NCBI GenBank assembly: GCA_030765055.1 | Contig: JAUKNK010000147.1 | Span: 3,316,001 to 3,380,000 of the forward strand | Origin: Mantis religiosa | Lineage: Eukaryota; Arthropoda; Insecta; Mantodea; Mantidae | Direction of reading: 5' to 3' | Length of the DNA stretch: 64,000 nucleotides | Shown here: in pieces, positions 11,651-22,095 of the stretch | How positions within the stretch are numbered: the first letter of the stretch is position 1 | How the letters are laid out: the number at the start of each line of letters is the position of its first letter | Notes under the pieces: generated by a model | The model's input: only the letters and a program-made list of their open reading frames with translations | Database searches by the model: none | What the model was told of the DNA's origin: nothing | Made by a program: the position numbers and the translations under genes

Positions 11651-13083
11651 TCCCCTTCTTATATATCTTCCACTTCCGTCACCTTCATACCAGGCATTGG
11701 GTTGATCAGCTATCCTTGTTCTCTATGGGATCCAAAGCTTCTGTTTCCCAGGTCCGACCTCACAAGGGATAGATGAACAAGAAACCTCTAACAGCAAGTC
11801 AGTGGTACAAGTGGGAAAGTTAAAGAAGAAAACAAGTTTATTGGCTCAGAATCAAGGTAAGCTCCAAGAAACATCTCCCCTCTGTCATTAGAAAGCTCTC
11901 ATCTATAATATCCTATACCATGGAAAAAGATCGACAATAATTACTAAAACTTTCTAGGATATCTAATGAAGTTATTTAGGTTTATCATAGATTTATGTTT
12001 GCCTTACTACGTAAAAGGAAAGTCTGTGTTAATTGTATGCAAACGAAATTTCAAAATGACAAATAACGGTGTATATATAGACCTTGACGGTCATCAATAT
12101 ATTTGCAAAACAAATAACATTTGTAGCTTGAATATTTCTGCAAAAATCTCAGACCTACTTTATATTTTCAAAATCCCTTATAAGACTTCATCCAAGTTGA
12201 AAATTATAATAAATAAGCAAAATGTTTTTAAGTGGTTCTTGTTAAAATAGGGTAATTTATCACAACATACCTCACCCCAATGAAGGTTTTGGAGAATTTC
12301 TTTGTCTTTCGATTCTATTTTGCAGTATCGATATATCTTAAAACTGCAAGTCACCGTTCCTGTCTCTTAGCTGATTTCACAGAAATAGCTTGAGGTTTGA
12401 AACACGGCATGATGTGACTAACATAATCGAAATGGTCTACGGATCCACTTCTGTAAACATATACATAAAATTTGGGAATGATGGAAGGGTATGCGGTATT
12501 GGCGGAGTGGCTCGGGAATGTAGTGTGATAAGAGTACTTTCAGTCATTATTTGATTTATACCTTATATTATTACAGGGGGATGTGTTTTAGTTATACCGA
12601 TTTTATTTCAAAAACACTTATTGGCTTAGAGGCAAAATCAATTTCGAAAAGTGCTCGCTGCTCTTCATAGTTGGCTCTACCTGTAATATCTTTTACCGAA
12701 GACAATGAATGGCAATTTAATACACAACTTTGTTTGTCACATGGGTAAGTCCTTTAGGTTTAGCTGAGATTATAGTGCACTTTATTACTAGAAAAGAATG
12801 GTCATTTAGAATGTACACAGACGCAATAACAAAAGAAGTGTTAAATTTGGATGAGAAAGGAAGTACCTTGATACGAGTATATATTGACGGACTTTGCCAC
12901 CTTGGTTTATTGGCTTTTGGAATTTAACGTCTTGATTCATATAAATTTTAATTTGAATCCAATTATACACGTTGTTAGACTAAATGCACACAGATTTTGT
13001 ATGATGTACAATAGCATTCTTGCCTTTTAGTTATGATGGAGGACGTTGATTCTAAAGTAAAGAGGAAATAACACGTTGGATGT
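11651..13083. other. No gene recognised
   Basis: AT-rich. Open frames at 11966-12250 (94 codons, Ile/Lys/Asn-rich) and 12730-12927 (65 codons) match no family I know; their composition follows the background, so I treat them as chance. Confidence 0.45.
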
Positions 13084-13312
13084 CTTTTTTTTCATTTACG
13101 TCCGCCCCAACGTTAAGTTATATCGGACGGTGAATGAATTGGGTGAAATGGTGCTCAAATGTGTCCAGGGTCCATTGAGCTTAGCTTTACCGATTTGGTC
13201 TTGAAGGATAAGGGAAAATCCCGGAAAAAACCTTATCTAGGTAAATCACCCCGACCGGGCTTCGAATTCGGGACCTCTTGAACGTGAGTCAGACATGCTA
13301 CCATACGATGGA
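13084..13312 (-). mobile_element. SINE family B copy
   Basis: Starts with a poly-T (poly-A tail on the minus strand, 13085-13092), then the tail 'acgtccgccccaacgttaag ... atcggacggtgaatgaattg', the middle 'aaggataagggaaaatcccg', and the tRNA-like head with B box equivalent 'cttcgaattcggg' and 'cttgaacgtgagtcagacat'. Close to full length. Confidence 0.85.
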
Positions 13313-13976
13313 TGGGGTATCCAATCTACTTTTGTGCTCTTTGGCGTTTGTGCGATAAGTTTATAAGCATTTCCAAAATAGCTTGTTTCAGAAGCACCTG
13401 TTTACGGTAACTCAGGTGATCTAACTAATTCATTGATAATTATATATAGAATTAATATAAATGTGGTTGCTAAGATTTTTTTCTCTACCAATGGGTCCAT
13501 TGATCTATTATAGGATTAGCCGACACGATTTCGACCTAAGTTACATAAACATCTGTTCCTGGCATACTTATAAATATGCACGTGCAAAGTAGTCGAAATT
13601 CAGAGTCATATTTCATCATGGCAACAGACCGTTGCATGTAAGAGAAACTTAAAACAAAAGTACTGAATATATCTGTGTTAAGTACAATGGACATTCTAAC
13701 GATTGCTAACCAAGTAACCTAAAATTCAAAATTTTGTTTCCAAAAGGTGAAGATGGATTCCTGGATTCAGCTTTCATCATCAGCGCAAGTAATGCAACAT
13801 TTAATAACCCTTTACTTAGTGCCTTTCTGTACACAGTGTTATACACAATATTCTTAAAGATATCGTCATTTATCGTATTAACGTTAATCTTGAGAGCTAT
13901 TTGTAGATGCACCAGGTAACCCACATACGGCGCCTTTCATCTAAGCAGATGTCCCTTGGTGCGTTAAAGGAGTTGT
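13313..13976. other. No gene recognised
   Basis: Unassigned AT-rich DNA; overlapping short frames on both strands at 13706-13924 have no known similarity. Confidence 0.45.
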
Positions 13977-14633
13977 TCAGTTTAACGGGCCAAAACCACT
14001 AAATCGCAGTTCAGTCGCGCCAACGAATATTGCTCTACTCTGAGCGACTGTAAAACCTCCGTGTTGCTTACTCGAACGTGCTGACTTTGAATACCGATTA
14101 TCCTTATTTTTTGAGTTCTGTGGTTCTTGCATCACACGCACTGCCATAGAGCGATTCACACACGCAACGAAATTAGGCCAAAACATATTTTTACTTGAGT
14201 TAGTGTAGTTTGGTTTTAAATGAACGCTGTACCTGGAAAAGTCATAATTTAGAGTTACCCAGTCCAGTTGCCATAAAAGACGTGCTTTAGTGAAAATTGG
14301 AGAGGACAATATACAGGAAGTGTAGGTAATGGACGAAATGCCAATAGTCGCCATGAAATCCTCAGACTGCTGGATGATGGAGCACTTGATGGAATGATGG
14401 TGGGGAAAACCGTAGGTTCCACAAGAAACCTGCTCCAGTGCAATGTTACCAACCATAGTTCTCTGCACAGGGTGAAGCCGCGATTGGTGAAATGGCAAAA
14501 AGAGATTTTCGTTCGCCACCCGATAATACAGGCGCTGGCCTACTTGATCACGAAGGCGATTGGCTAATTCAAGTTTTGCTACAACTTTTAAATTTGTAGT
14601 GGTGTGATATTCTGTGGCTTGGCCATCTTGCAA
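13977..14633 (-). CDS. Unrecognised 218-codon open frame containing a SINE-A fragment
   Basis: This minus-strand frame of 218 codons (ATG at 14633, stop at 13977) is the longest in the window that I cannot tie to a known transposon protein. It has no signal peptide, no clear membrane segment and no motif I recognise. Residues of roughly 57-90 are translated from a fragment of SINE family A (14360-14462), so if it were a gene, a SINE would have been exonised without breaking the frame. Start-side sequence is rich in Leu/Arg/Gln; the C-terminal third is Ser/Asn/Arg-rich. No splice or promoter context supports it. It is most likely a chance frame, or an old transposon frame I failed to identify. 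Confidence 0.2.
   Translation of the reverse strand: MQDGQATEYHTTTNLKVVAKLELANRLRDQVGQRLYYRVANENLFLPFHQSRLHPVQRTMVGNIALEQVSCGTYGFPHHHSIKCSIIQQSEDFMATIGISSITYTSCILSSPIFTKARLLWQLDWVTLNYDFSRYSVHLKPNYTNSSKNMFWPNFVACVNRSMAVRVMQEPQNSKNKDNRYSKSARSSKQHGGFTVAQSRAIFVGATELRFSGFGPLN
14360..14462 (-). mobile_element. SINE family A fragment, headless
   Basis: Matches the body of the copy at 300-512: 'ggatgatggagcacttgatg', 'ggaatgatggtggggaaaac', 'tgctccagtgcaatgttacc'. The tRNA-like head is missing. Confidence 0.65.
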
Positions 14634-15538
14634 ATTGCAGAGTGGAAGAAGAATTGTTGTATCTTCCCGTGGAGAAACAGCATTTGATGCATCTGCGCGT
14701 GATCTTGGCTACTTAACTCCAGCTACTGGGAAATGAGAATAATCAGATTTAAAACTGTAGTTATTATTGGAGGTCTACTGTGAATAGCTGTTCTACTTTA
14801 AGGTGCGTTATCCAATGGGTTGCAGTGAGAACCATTCTCGGAAAAATAAAAGCTTATTGGTATTACATTACCTTGGTTTTATTTTTAGATACAAGAATCA
14901 AAAAGTGAAGTTTCCAAAATTGAATCTGAGCTTCACTGAACTTCGTTGGAGATTTCAATTACTTCCTAACTTAACCTATAAGTTAACATACGCCAGTGAG
15001 AATCTGATGCTACTTTTACAAACCTCCACAGTCACTTCTATGAATTTCTGGATAATTTTGGGCATGTTAGTTCTCTGGAGGGGCGCTTTATCTGAAATTT
15101 CAAAGTGCCAGATAGCATAAGACTATGTGCAAAACATGGAATGCACGTGTATATAATTAAGACATGTGTCTCATTTCTAAATTATAAATATATTAAAGAT
15201 AACAAAAATAGCATTTGTGAATAAAGGACGGTTACCACAGGCCATGAAAAAATAGCTGAAAATATTCAGATCTTTATCATTTCAGTCCTTTTTTGTATTT
15301 GTGGCAGTTGTTTTTCATATCACTTCATGATTTTTAAATACATAAAGATTTGAGATTTATTTAGGAAGTTACAGAAGCAGTAAATTACGAAATTAAAGTT
15401 ATTTATTCAAATGCTGCAATTAACGCTCACTTTTAACGCACCTATATAATGTTTACAGTTTCTGGATAACGTAGTTAATATTATTAAACTAATCTTTTGC
15501 CTAATAGCGGTCAATCTTCGCAAACTGCTTAATGATAT
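14634..15538. other. No gene recognised
   Basis: A 105-codon plus frame (14803-15120) has no known similarity. The remainder is AT-rich and unassigned. Confidence 0.45.
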
Positions 15539-16092
15539 TGTAACGGGGAGCGCTGAAACACTCTGTACCAGCTGCGAACGGAAGGCAGGGGGGAGGACCG
15601 CGTTAGCCACACCTTCTCCTCGTTTGTCTTGTAGTGGTGACAGGGGCGACTGGGGAAAGAAACATAATTGGGAGGTCTGTTTCTCGATCTTTCGTTTACC
15701 AGAACAATCTTGTAAACACCAGAAACCGGCGATATTCCTATAAAGAGGGTTACAGACAGACAGTGTGAGTCAGTTGTTGGTTGAGTTGGTCAATCAGTTG
15801 GTTATTAGTGTGTGAGGACAGTTCTTGGTGTAAGAAGGCAGTGTTAGTCGGTGACGTGTTAATGAACGAAAGGGTTGTGCAACGGAAGACTGTACGAACG
15901 GTGAATGTGTACCGGAGCTTATGTAATCGCGAGTACAAGTGAAGTTGTAACGGACGAACTGGTAAATTGTAATTGTGTGCAGCAAGTAATTCTGTGTAAT
16001 TGGCAAGTGTTAAACTGTAAGTCGGTAGAAATAAAGGACATTGTTGAAGTGGTGTAATTGGACTTTTTATTCCACGAACCCACAAAGCCACA
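15539..16092 (+). mobile_element. Gypsy 5' LTR
   Basis: Begins TGTAACGGGGAGC and ends ACCCACAAAGCCACA, that is TG...CA as LTRs require. It holds a TATA-like 'cctataaagaggg' near 15738 and a polyadenylation signal 'aataaag' near 16029, in the order expected for U3-R-U5. Its 3' end matches the reverse complement of the LTR at 26214 (ttcacgaacccacaaagtca), so both belong to one gypsy lineage. The following sequence 'ctggtgtcaagaagtgggat' is the primer-binding-type leader seen after many gypsy LTRs. No matching 3' LTR is found downstream. Confidence 0.8.
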
Positions 16093-16143
16093 CTGGTGTC
16101 AAGAAGTGGGATAACAAAGTCACACTGGTGTCAGGAAGCGGGA
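16089..16143 (+). repeat. Duplicated primer-binding-type leader segment
   Basis: The 23-bp segment 'cacactggtgtcaRgaagYg...' occurs at 16089 and again at 16121, a direct duplication just inside the LTR. Confidence 0.7.
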
Positions 16144-16169
16144 AAACAACATCACCGAACATTACAACG

Positions 16170-16445
16170 ATGGAGGCAGTATTAGAAAAGATTTTAGCGG
16201 AACTGAAAGAAATGAAGACGGCTAAAGACAACATCATCAGGAAGATGGATGAAATGCGGGCCGAATTAACAGAGACGCTGGAGACTAGAAATAACCTGGC
16301 CGCGGAACTGAAACTAATCAGGACGGCTAGGGACAACATCGCCGAGAAGATGGAACAAGTGAAGACCAGATTTGTGAACTTTCTGCTTCTGCTGCAAAGA
16401 AAGATGCAGAGCTGCAGCAGTGTGAGTCTGAGAAATCAAATCTAG
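16170..16445 (+). pseudogene. Start of gypsy gag, coiled-coil, truncated
   Basis: The ATG at 16170 follows the LTR and leader by about 78 bp, the position of a gypsy gag start. The frame is Glu/Lys/Met-rich with heptad character (MEAVLEKILAELKEMKTAKD, then two near-repeats of the type 'TxxDNIxxKM'). Such helical N-termini are common in insect gypsy Gag proteins. The frame ends at 16445, and nothing resembling capsid or a zinc knuckle follows, so the element is broken here. Around 16375 the better coding frame switches (see next entry). The call as gag rests on position more than on sequence. Confidence 0.5.
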
Positions 16446-16700
16446 TGGCAGAACTGGATGCACTCCGCAAGAAATGTGAAGATTTGGAAAAGCAGGTTCA
16501 GGAATTAGAGAAGAAGCAAGAGCTTGCAGCAGAAGATTATGTTGCTAAACTTAAGGAACAGCTGCAAAGAGAAAAGCAAGAGTGCAGCAATCTGCGATTT
16601 CATTTGAAGAGCTTAGAAAATGAGCTCAGTGAATCATTGCGCTCTCAGGAATCTTCCATTGCAAATAGGGAGATGGAGAGGGAGAATCTGGTAGAGAGGA
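16330..16700 (+). CDS. Coiled-coil reading frame of unknown origin
   Basis: A frame open from before 16340 to past 16700 reads QICELSASAAKKDAELQQCE, then SEKSNLVAELDALRKKCEDL, then LEKQVQELEKKQELAAEDYV, then LKSLENELSESLRSQE. Heptads of Leu/Ile with Glu/Lys/Gln flanks run for over 100 residues, a long parallel coiled coil. It overlaps the gag-like frame in another phase and dissolves into a GA-rich repeat after about 16690. It could be the rest of the gypsy gag after a frameshift, or an exon or processed fragment of a host coiled-coil protein (golgin, kinectin or ribosome-binding-protein type) carried by or next to the element. I see no clear splice sites and cannot decide between these. Confidence 0.4.
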
Positions 16701-16776
16701 GGGAGGGGATGAAGGGAGGGTGGGAGGGGAGGAGGGGAGGAAGGGAGGAAGGAAGGAATGAAGGAAGGAAGGGGGT
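16671..16776. repeat. Homopurine GA/GGA-rich tract
   Basis: Nearly uninterrupted purines (gagg, ggaggg, ggaa units) on the plus strand, then grading into gaagg repeats. It explains the Glu/Gly/Arg-rich end of the overlapping frame. Confidence 0.9.
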
Positions 16777-17156
16777 GTGTATCCGAGTGACAGAAGGCTG
16801 AGATATGCTTCGTCTTGGCCTGCCGGGGACCTTTCAGGTCGTAGAATGTACTTAAACGTGCCCTTTAAACTGTCCCTCCATTTTGGGATGGCTCCCCATT
16901 TCTCCTTTCACCTCATCCTTGCTCCCGGAAATGTCCCCGTTTGGAGCTATAGGTACAAGAGACCGCATTTTTGGCTCCGTGTATATTCCCCTCCTCCAAG
17001 TAGTCCAGGCCAGTGAAGTCCTAGTGAAGTGTCTCATAATAACATATCATACTCCAAACTAGAGTTTCAATATCAATAGAATACTAATATAATTGTGTCT
17101 ATACAACTTTCGTTCACTGCTGCTCGGATAAGACGACGGACAGAGCTGGTTTTGTG
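16777..17156. other. No gene recognised
   Basis: Pyrimidine-rich, moderate-GC stretch without recognisable coding or repeat content; may belong to the interrupted LTR element. Confidence 0.35.
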
Positions 17157-17665
17157 TTAGATATAGTTTATGTCAGCGTGCCAATCGTTATATCCTTCTA
17201 ATTGAAAGAACAGAAATATGATACATTCAATTTCTTTTAACAGCACATTATTAATCCGAATTTCTCTCGGCGAGTGTGAATTACGATGATTTGTAACTGT
17301 AACAATCTTTGTTTTGTCTAAGTTCACAGAAAATTTATCAGCTTCAACTAAAACCAAGCTGACACAAAATTCTAAACATAATTTAATTTAATTACACATT
17401 TATTTCAATTTTTACTGGTTACCTGGACACTAGTGCCAGAAGCAGATAAGGTTGCACCTGCGATATGCTTTATATAAAGTGAGATGTCGTTCATATATAT
17501 CAGAAGTAGTAAATGCCCTGACACTGAATCTTGAAGTACTCCATCTACTATTGTTTTACAATTTGATGCTTGCTTTCCATAACTGATATCAGCGTTTACT
17601 ACAGCATTCTCTCGTTCTTCATTTAGATACCATAAAAATCAGGTAATTAATTTAACCGCTTTGTA
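17157..17665 (-). pseudogene. LINE reverse transcriptase remnant
   Basis: On the minus strand from 17665 down: a block reading GVLQDSVSGHLLLLIYMNDI, equivalent to the invariant 'GVPQGSvLGPLLFLIYIND' of non-LTR reverse transcriptases, then a short run where the YxDD box should be (it now reads LSASGTS), then after frame breaks KFSVNLDKTKIVTV and IRINN, equivalent to the 'LxlNxxKTKxm' and 'I.i...' motifs that follow the YxDD box. The catalytic Asp pair is lost. This is a short internal fragment without endonuclease or ORF1. Clade cannot be decided from this piece; Jockey/CR1-like is plausible. Confidence 0.7.
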
Positions 17666-18275
17666 ATTAATTTAACGATTAATGCGGATCTATATTCTTA
17701 ACAACTGGAACGAGGTCATGAACTTTTGAGACGGAAATGCCCAGTTTTAATGCAACAAGACTTTGCAACACCTCACAATACATGAATAACCATGGAAAAA
17801 ATTCAGGAGTTGGGCAGGAAGCGAACTGCTACTACACCCGGTATACAGCTCTTACCTCACTCCATCAGATGTTCTTTTCCGATAGATGACCCAGTTTCTT
17901 CGTGGAAAAATTTTTCATATTGAAGCAGTAAAATTGTGGGTCCCCGAATTCTTCGAATAAACAACCACAGACTGGTACCATTCTTTGAAAGTAACCTCGC
18001 TGATTGATGGCTCAAGACCATAGAATCTAATAATCTGTACTTTGAAAATTAGTTACTTCTCATAACACACTTTAAATAACTGTTTTTCGTAAAACAATTT
18101 ACTTAAGAGCGAGCATCTATAATAGGTAGAGGAGGTTTAGCTCTCTACCCAGAAATTCTACATAGTAATTTTTCTGTGTCTTGACGTCCATTCAATAAAA
18201 ACGTCTTTTTTATTTAAGAAAATTGTCCTTGTAAATTTCTAGGTATCGGCGTTTGTCCTGTCCAAGTGTCCAAGA
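17666..18275. other. No gene recognised
   Basis: Could contain more eroded LINE sequence but no motif is readable. Confidence 0.4.
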
Positions 18276-18345
18276 GTGTGAGAGTGTGTGTTTGTGTGTG
18301 TGTGTGTGTGTGTGCGTGCGTGCATGTGTCTGTGTGTGTGGTTGG
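18276..18345. repeat. (TG)n microsatellite with GTGC variants
   Basis: About 12 perfect TG units centred on 18300 with flanking degenerate TG/CG units. Confidence 0.93.
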
Positions 18346-18967
18346 GTGTATTATGCTCTTGCCATGCCAAAAGAACAGAATGTCAAAGGATCATAGAGCG
18401 ACCAGCTTCTAAAGGATTTAATATGCAGATTTTTCTTTTCATTTTGTTAATGATGCACGACGTAATAAAATACATTCGACATAGCAAAGACACCGATTGG
18501 GAATGAAACACAAGAGCTATCTTATCTGTTTGATCTTGATGAGATTTCAGGAATGTTCTAGAGGCAGAGAAATGGGAAACTTTCAGAACTTGCGTTATTT
18601 CTACTGGAATGTTTAGCTGTGTATTACCGGGTGCCAATCTTCCTGTATACTTGGCTCATAGTCGCTGTTAAAATATGAAATTATGATATATTACAGTTAA
18701 TAGGTCACAGATATAGCGTGCGTTATAACCTACAGCGGATTATACAAACTAATCTGTAGTGAAATATATTTACATGACTATCACAATAATTATATTGCCT
18801 ACAAATAGTGTGACTCTAGTGTTCAATATCCAAGTATATGTGCTAGAACGCTGTACATTTGTATGAGATGTTCAACAAAGGACTCTGTGGCTATTAGTAA
18901 ATTAACTAAAGCCAAATAATAAAGTCTGGGAATAAAAGACGTCGAATAGAACACGACAGTTGTACAG
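18346..18967. other. No gene recognised
   Basis: Unassigned. The end nearest 18968 may include the 3' flank of the Tc1 element. Confidence 0.4.
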
Positions 18968-19530
18968 TATTCATAGCTGCACAATGTGGGACTTATGCTT
19001 TGGATCAATATCCTGATGAAATGAGAAGCTGTCCAAAATAACCATCATTTCTGCACTTTGTTTTAAATTTTGCTGTAATAGTCTAAGATAGACTTCCTTG
19101 TTCATGGTTGTGTCTATGAACACCAGCTTTCCCAATCCCGTAGAGGAAATACAGCCCCATACCATTACACTCCTTCCACCGTGTTTGTGCCTTGTAAATT
19201 GCGCTCTTCCAGCTCCGTGTTTGGTTTGCTCCACACCACCATCCTGCCATCGGAACAAGCAAAGTTGTATTTCCTTTCGTCACAAAATAAAACTTGGTCC
19301 CACCAATCGGCTGTCTCGTTCAAAAACACTCGGCAAATTCTTGCTGGAAATGTATGGATTCTTTCTGGCTACACGACCATTAAAATCTTGTTTTCGCATG
19401 GCTCTTCTGACTCTTTCAGGGTTGTCAGTCCCAGTTCTTCCTAAATGTCAGCACACATCACCGGAGAACTTATCCGAGGATTCCGTTTTACCTTCCGCAT
19501 ATTATAAGACTCCTGCAAATAGGTAAGAAG
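18968..19530 (-). pseudogene. Tc1-like transposase remnant
   Basis: Reading down from 19530 on the minus strand: 'ESYNMRKVKRNPRISS' (end of the bipartite DNA-binding region), then 'WWDQVLFCDERKYNF' with the first catalytic Asp in the position of 'VLFSDESKF', then 'GGRSVMVWGCISSTGLGKLV' matching the Tc1 signature 'GGGSVMVWGCFS..G.G.L', then 'FHQDIDPKHKS', equivalent to 'QQDNDPKHTA' with the second Asp. The third acidic residue lies beyond the readable part. Several frameshifts are needed to join these blocks. No terminal inverted repeats were recognised. Function when intact: cut-and-paste transposition at TA sites. Confidence 0.85.
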
Positions 19531-20254
19531 TTTTGGTTGCCCTGGCTTTGCTCGAGATTCAATTCTGTCTTCATACTTATACCGGTGAACTATGTAGTAA
19601 CTGTACTTTTGCTAAGATTCACAATCTTAGATTCACAGCACTCCATAGTGAAATGCAAAGTCTGTCCGATTATTTATGGGAGTCAGTGTATGCGACTTTT
19701 GCTTTTCTTGAATGCCCTCTAATGGGCAATTAGTATAATAGTTTATAAAGGATGGTTAGGAAACAGTGCATAAGTGTTGTAAGGGACAGAAACCAATCAA
19801 TATGTATGTTGGTTCCAAAAACATCATACCCAGGTAAGAAAGCTGCAGTAATAATTTTAGAGAGATTACTATTTTTTCATTAGCCTACACTCACACACAC
19901 CTTTAAACACGCCCCTGAAGGTATAGCCTATGCATTAGTTGACGATAACATTGGAACACAAAATAGCATATCTACACGGTGGGAGCAATTTGATTTAAAT
20001 CTTCACCCAGCACGTGTTTTCGTTGTACAGCCATGTCAAAAAATCTAAAGAATTAGATAGATTGCTTTCGCTTCTGTCACAAATTACGACACTTTTTAGC
20101 TCATACAGTAATTGTCATGGCAGATGTAGTTTTTTATTTGTGCTAAAACTACCAAAACGAGCTCAAAACACTGCATAATGCTCTAGAAAGCGTGTAAAAA
20201 TTCGAGGCGGGTCTTAGGTCCGCGGTTAATTCATATAGAAACCTTCCCTAGCAA
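19531..20254. other. No gene recognised
   Basis: Unassigned AT-rich sequence. Confidence 0.4.
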
Positions 20255-20340
20255 GGTAGTGTTGGCTAAGTGGTATCGTACAGGTTACTTCACTAGAATG
20301 CCCGTTTGACCTGGGTTCAAATCCTTCGTGATAAGCTCAA
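20255..20340 (+). mobile_element. tRNA-like SINE head
   Basis: A box 'tggctaagtgg' (20263-20273) and B box 'ggttcaaatcc' (20314-20324), about 51 bp apart, but no matching acceptor stem, so a tRNA-derived element is more likely than a tRNA gene. No tail shared with families A or B was seen. Confidence 0.5.
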
Positions 20341-21072
20341 TGTTTTATTGCCCATTGCTTTATTTCTTGGGGATTATAATTTGATATTATAAGACAAATA
20401 AAACTTTTACAACATTATAGGAGTCTACAAAATATAGTAATAGACATGGTTTCTGCCGGAATATAGTTATAAATGTGTAGTTCCTAGCAGATATTTTATT
20501 ACTGTGGGTATTGTGCTTGACCCATTCAATCAAGTTTCAAACATTCCACAAATGAAGGTGAAACATAAAATATAAGCATGAAACAAAATCCATTAGATGT
20601 AATGTGGTCGATATTCTGCTAAAAACTGAATCCAACTACGGAAGATGTTTTAAACATGCCGTACAGATTATAAGGGTCATAAAGTTAAACATGATCCCTA
20701 TTTAAAGATAGCCCGTGTTTTTCCTTTAAAATTCAAGGGCCTCAACTACCTGACGTTAGAATGAGCTCAGCCCAACTTATATGGCGAGCAAATCCATATA
20801 GGTTCCTAATTATCTGATTGTATTTCTTTCCCCTTTGGCTCAAAAGTGAACCAATAATTGCAATAAGAATTAGTAACTAAAATACAGGCAATAAAGATTG
20901 GCAGAAAAAAAAACGAAACTATGAGATGTCGTTTCGATTCTAGCCTTCGTATCACCACATTCCAGAAACCTAACCCACTCCGCCCGCTGCTACGTGCTTT
21001 CTGGTGCTCTTTAGGTAACCATTCGGTTATCAGCTACTTAAACCTTGTTTCACATAAGCTTTCCCCATATCT
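20341..21072. other. No gene recognised
   Basis: Unassigned sequence up to the left border of the 5-kb repeat. Confidence 0.4.
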
Positions 21073-21170
21073 CTAAACGGCCACGTGAACTTATCACCCC
21101 TCATTGGCTGTTATTGTAGTATAAACTCTTGTGCGGTAAAAATTAGTTCGTTATTTAACATGGTGATATG

Positions 21171-21322
21171 TTTATTAATTTTTAGATGAGTCGTATTTAT
21201 TACACATCTGCTTCACTTTCGAAAGTGAAGCAGATGTGTAATAAATATGACTCATTTAAAAATTAATAATTATTTCGCTTCACTGTGGTGTTCCAATACA
21301 GTTAAATCTCGATGTGGTGATA
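21171..21322. mobile_element. Palindrome-bearing insertion present only in copy 1
   Basis: Centred on 21220/21221 is an inverted repeat with 47-bp arms and no spacer (21174-21267); the arms match at 45 of 47 positions, with the core 'cttcactttcgaaagtgaag' perfect. Copy 2 of the host unit lacks this segment. In copy 1 it is bracketed by 'tggtgatat' on both sides (about 21161-21169 and 21315-21323), consistent with a 9-bp target duplication around an insertion of about 150 bp. Family unknown: a fold-back or MITE-like element fits. Confidence 0.65.
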
Positions 21323-21712
21323 TATCTTGATATGTAGGAAGAAAATTGTCAAATTTATATTGTCGTAACTGTTGGAATAAAATATATTTCGCAACAGAGT
21401 TGAATTATCTGAAACGCATGTTAATTCTTAAATGAGGTAAAAGCAGGTTCCTTTGCTCAGAAGCCTGTCTGTCACATGGCACGATAGCACGTGCTTTAGC
21501 GGTAGTGGTGACATATTTGTTTATATGAATTTTATCACTGCCTTTGTTTTGAACTGCATTTGACATATATCGCCATTGGAAGGTGTGTTGTGCCGAGTGC
21601 TAGAGCTAAATTATTTTTTTGACCGCCTAAGGCACGTGTCTTATTATATGTATAATGACAGAGTCTACTGCCAGTTTTTCGCTGAAGCATCGCATGGCAA
21701 AACCTTCACAAA

Positions 21713-22095
21713 GTGGCGAAAAAAAGAATTGTAATGCATGTGTTTAATGTACTCACAGAGAATCCGTCTTTGTCAGTCAGAGAAGTCGAACAGCTGTGCT
21801 CTGAACTTACAGGTGTGTTACATGCGTAGGAACATTGCGATATGAGGTTGGGACAACAGGAAAGCTTGCCACTGCAGGGGCGGTATTGCTGTGTGGCGAA
21901 GACGTTATTTAAGAACAATCAGACTGTACCGGGTTAGAAGTAGCAAAATATACTACCTTGACGAGACTTGGGTGATTGAAGGACACACTAGAAGTATGGT
22001 GTGACACGAGTTTTAAGACTGAAAGACAAGCATTTTTGCAAGGTATATGTGCTGGTTTTAAAATATCCCAGTGGAAGAGGCCCTAAGTCCTTTCA
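21713..22095 (+). pseudogene. IS630/Tc1-type DDE transposase remnant, internally deleted (copy 1)
   Basis: The frame begins VAKKRIVMHVFNVLTENPSL then SVREVEQLCSELTGV, a helix-turn-helix-type N-terminus. It continues out of phase as a segment like 'LRYEVGTTGKLATAGA', then SKIYYLDETWV with the first catalytic Asp of the 'LDETW' motif, then a block equivalent to 'KQAFLQGMCAGFKNPSGKGP'. The family is widespread in arthropods; full-length members continue with 'DNAxYH' and 'NPIELIWAQVK' motifs, absent here. The region between the N-terminus and LDETW is much shorter than normal, so the remnant descends from an internally deleted copy. The same deletion is shared with copy 2, which shows it preceded the duplication. 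Confidence 0.75.

Noticed and set aside
20255..20340. tRNA gene
   Set aside because: A and B boxes are present but no acceptor stem pairs across the segment.
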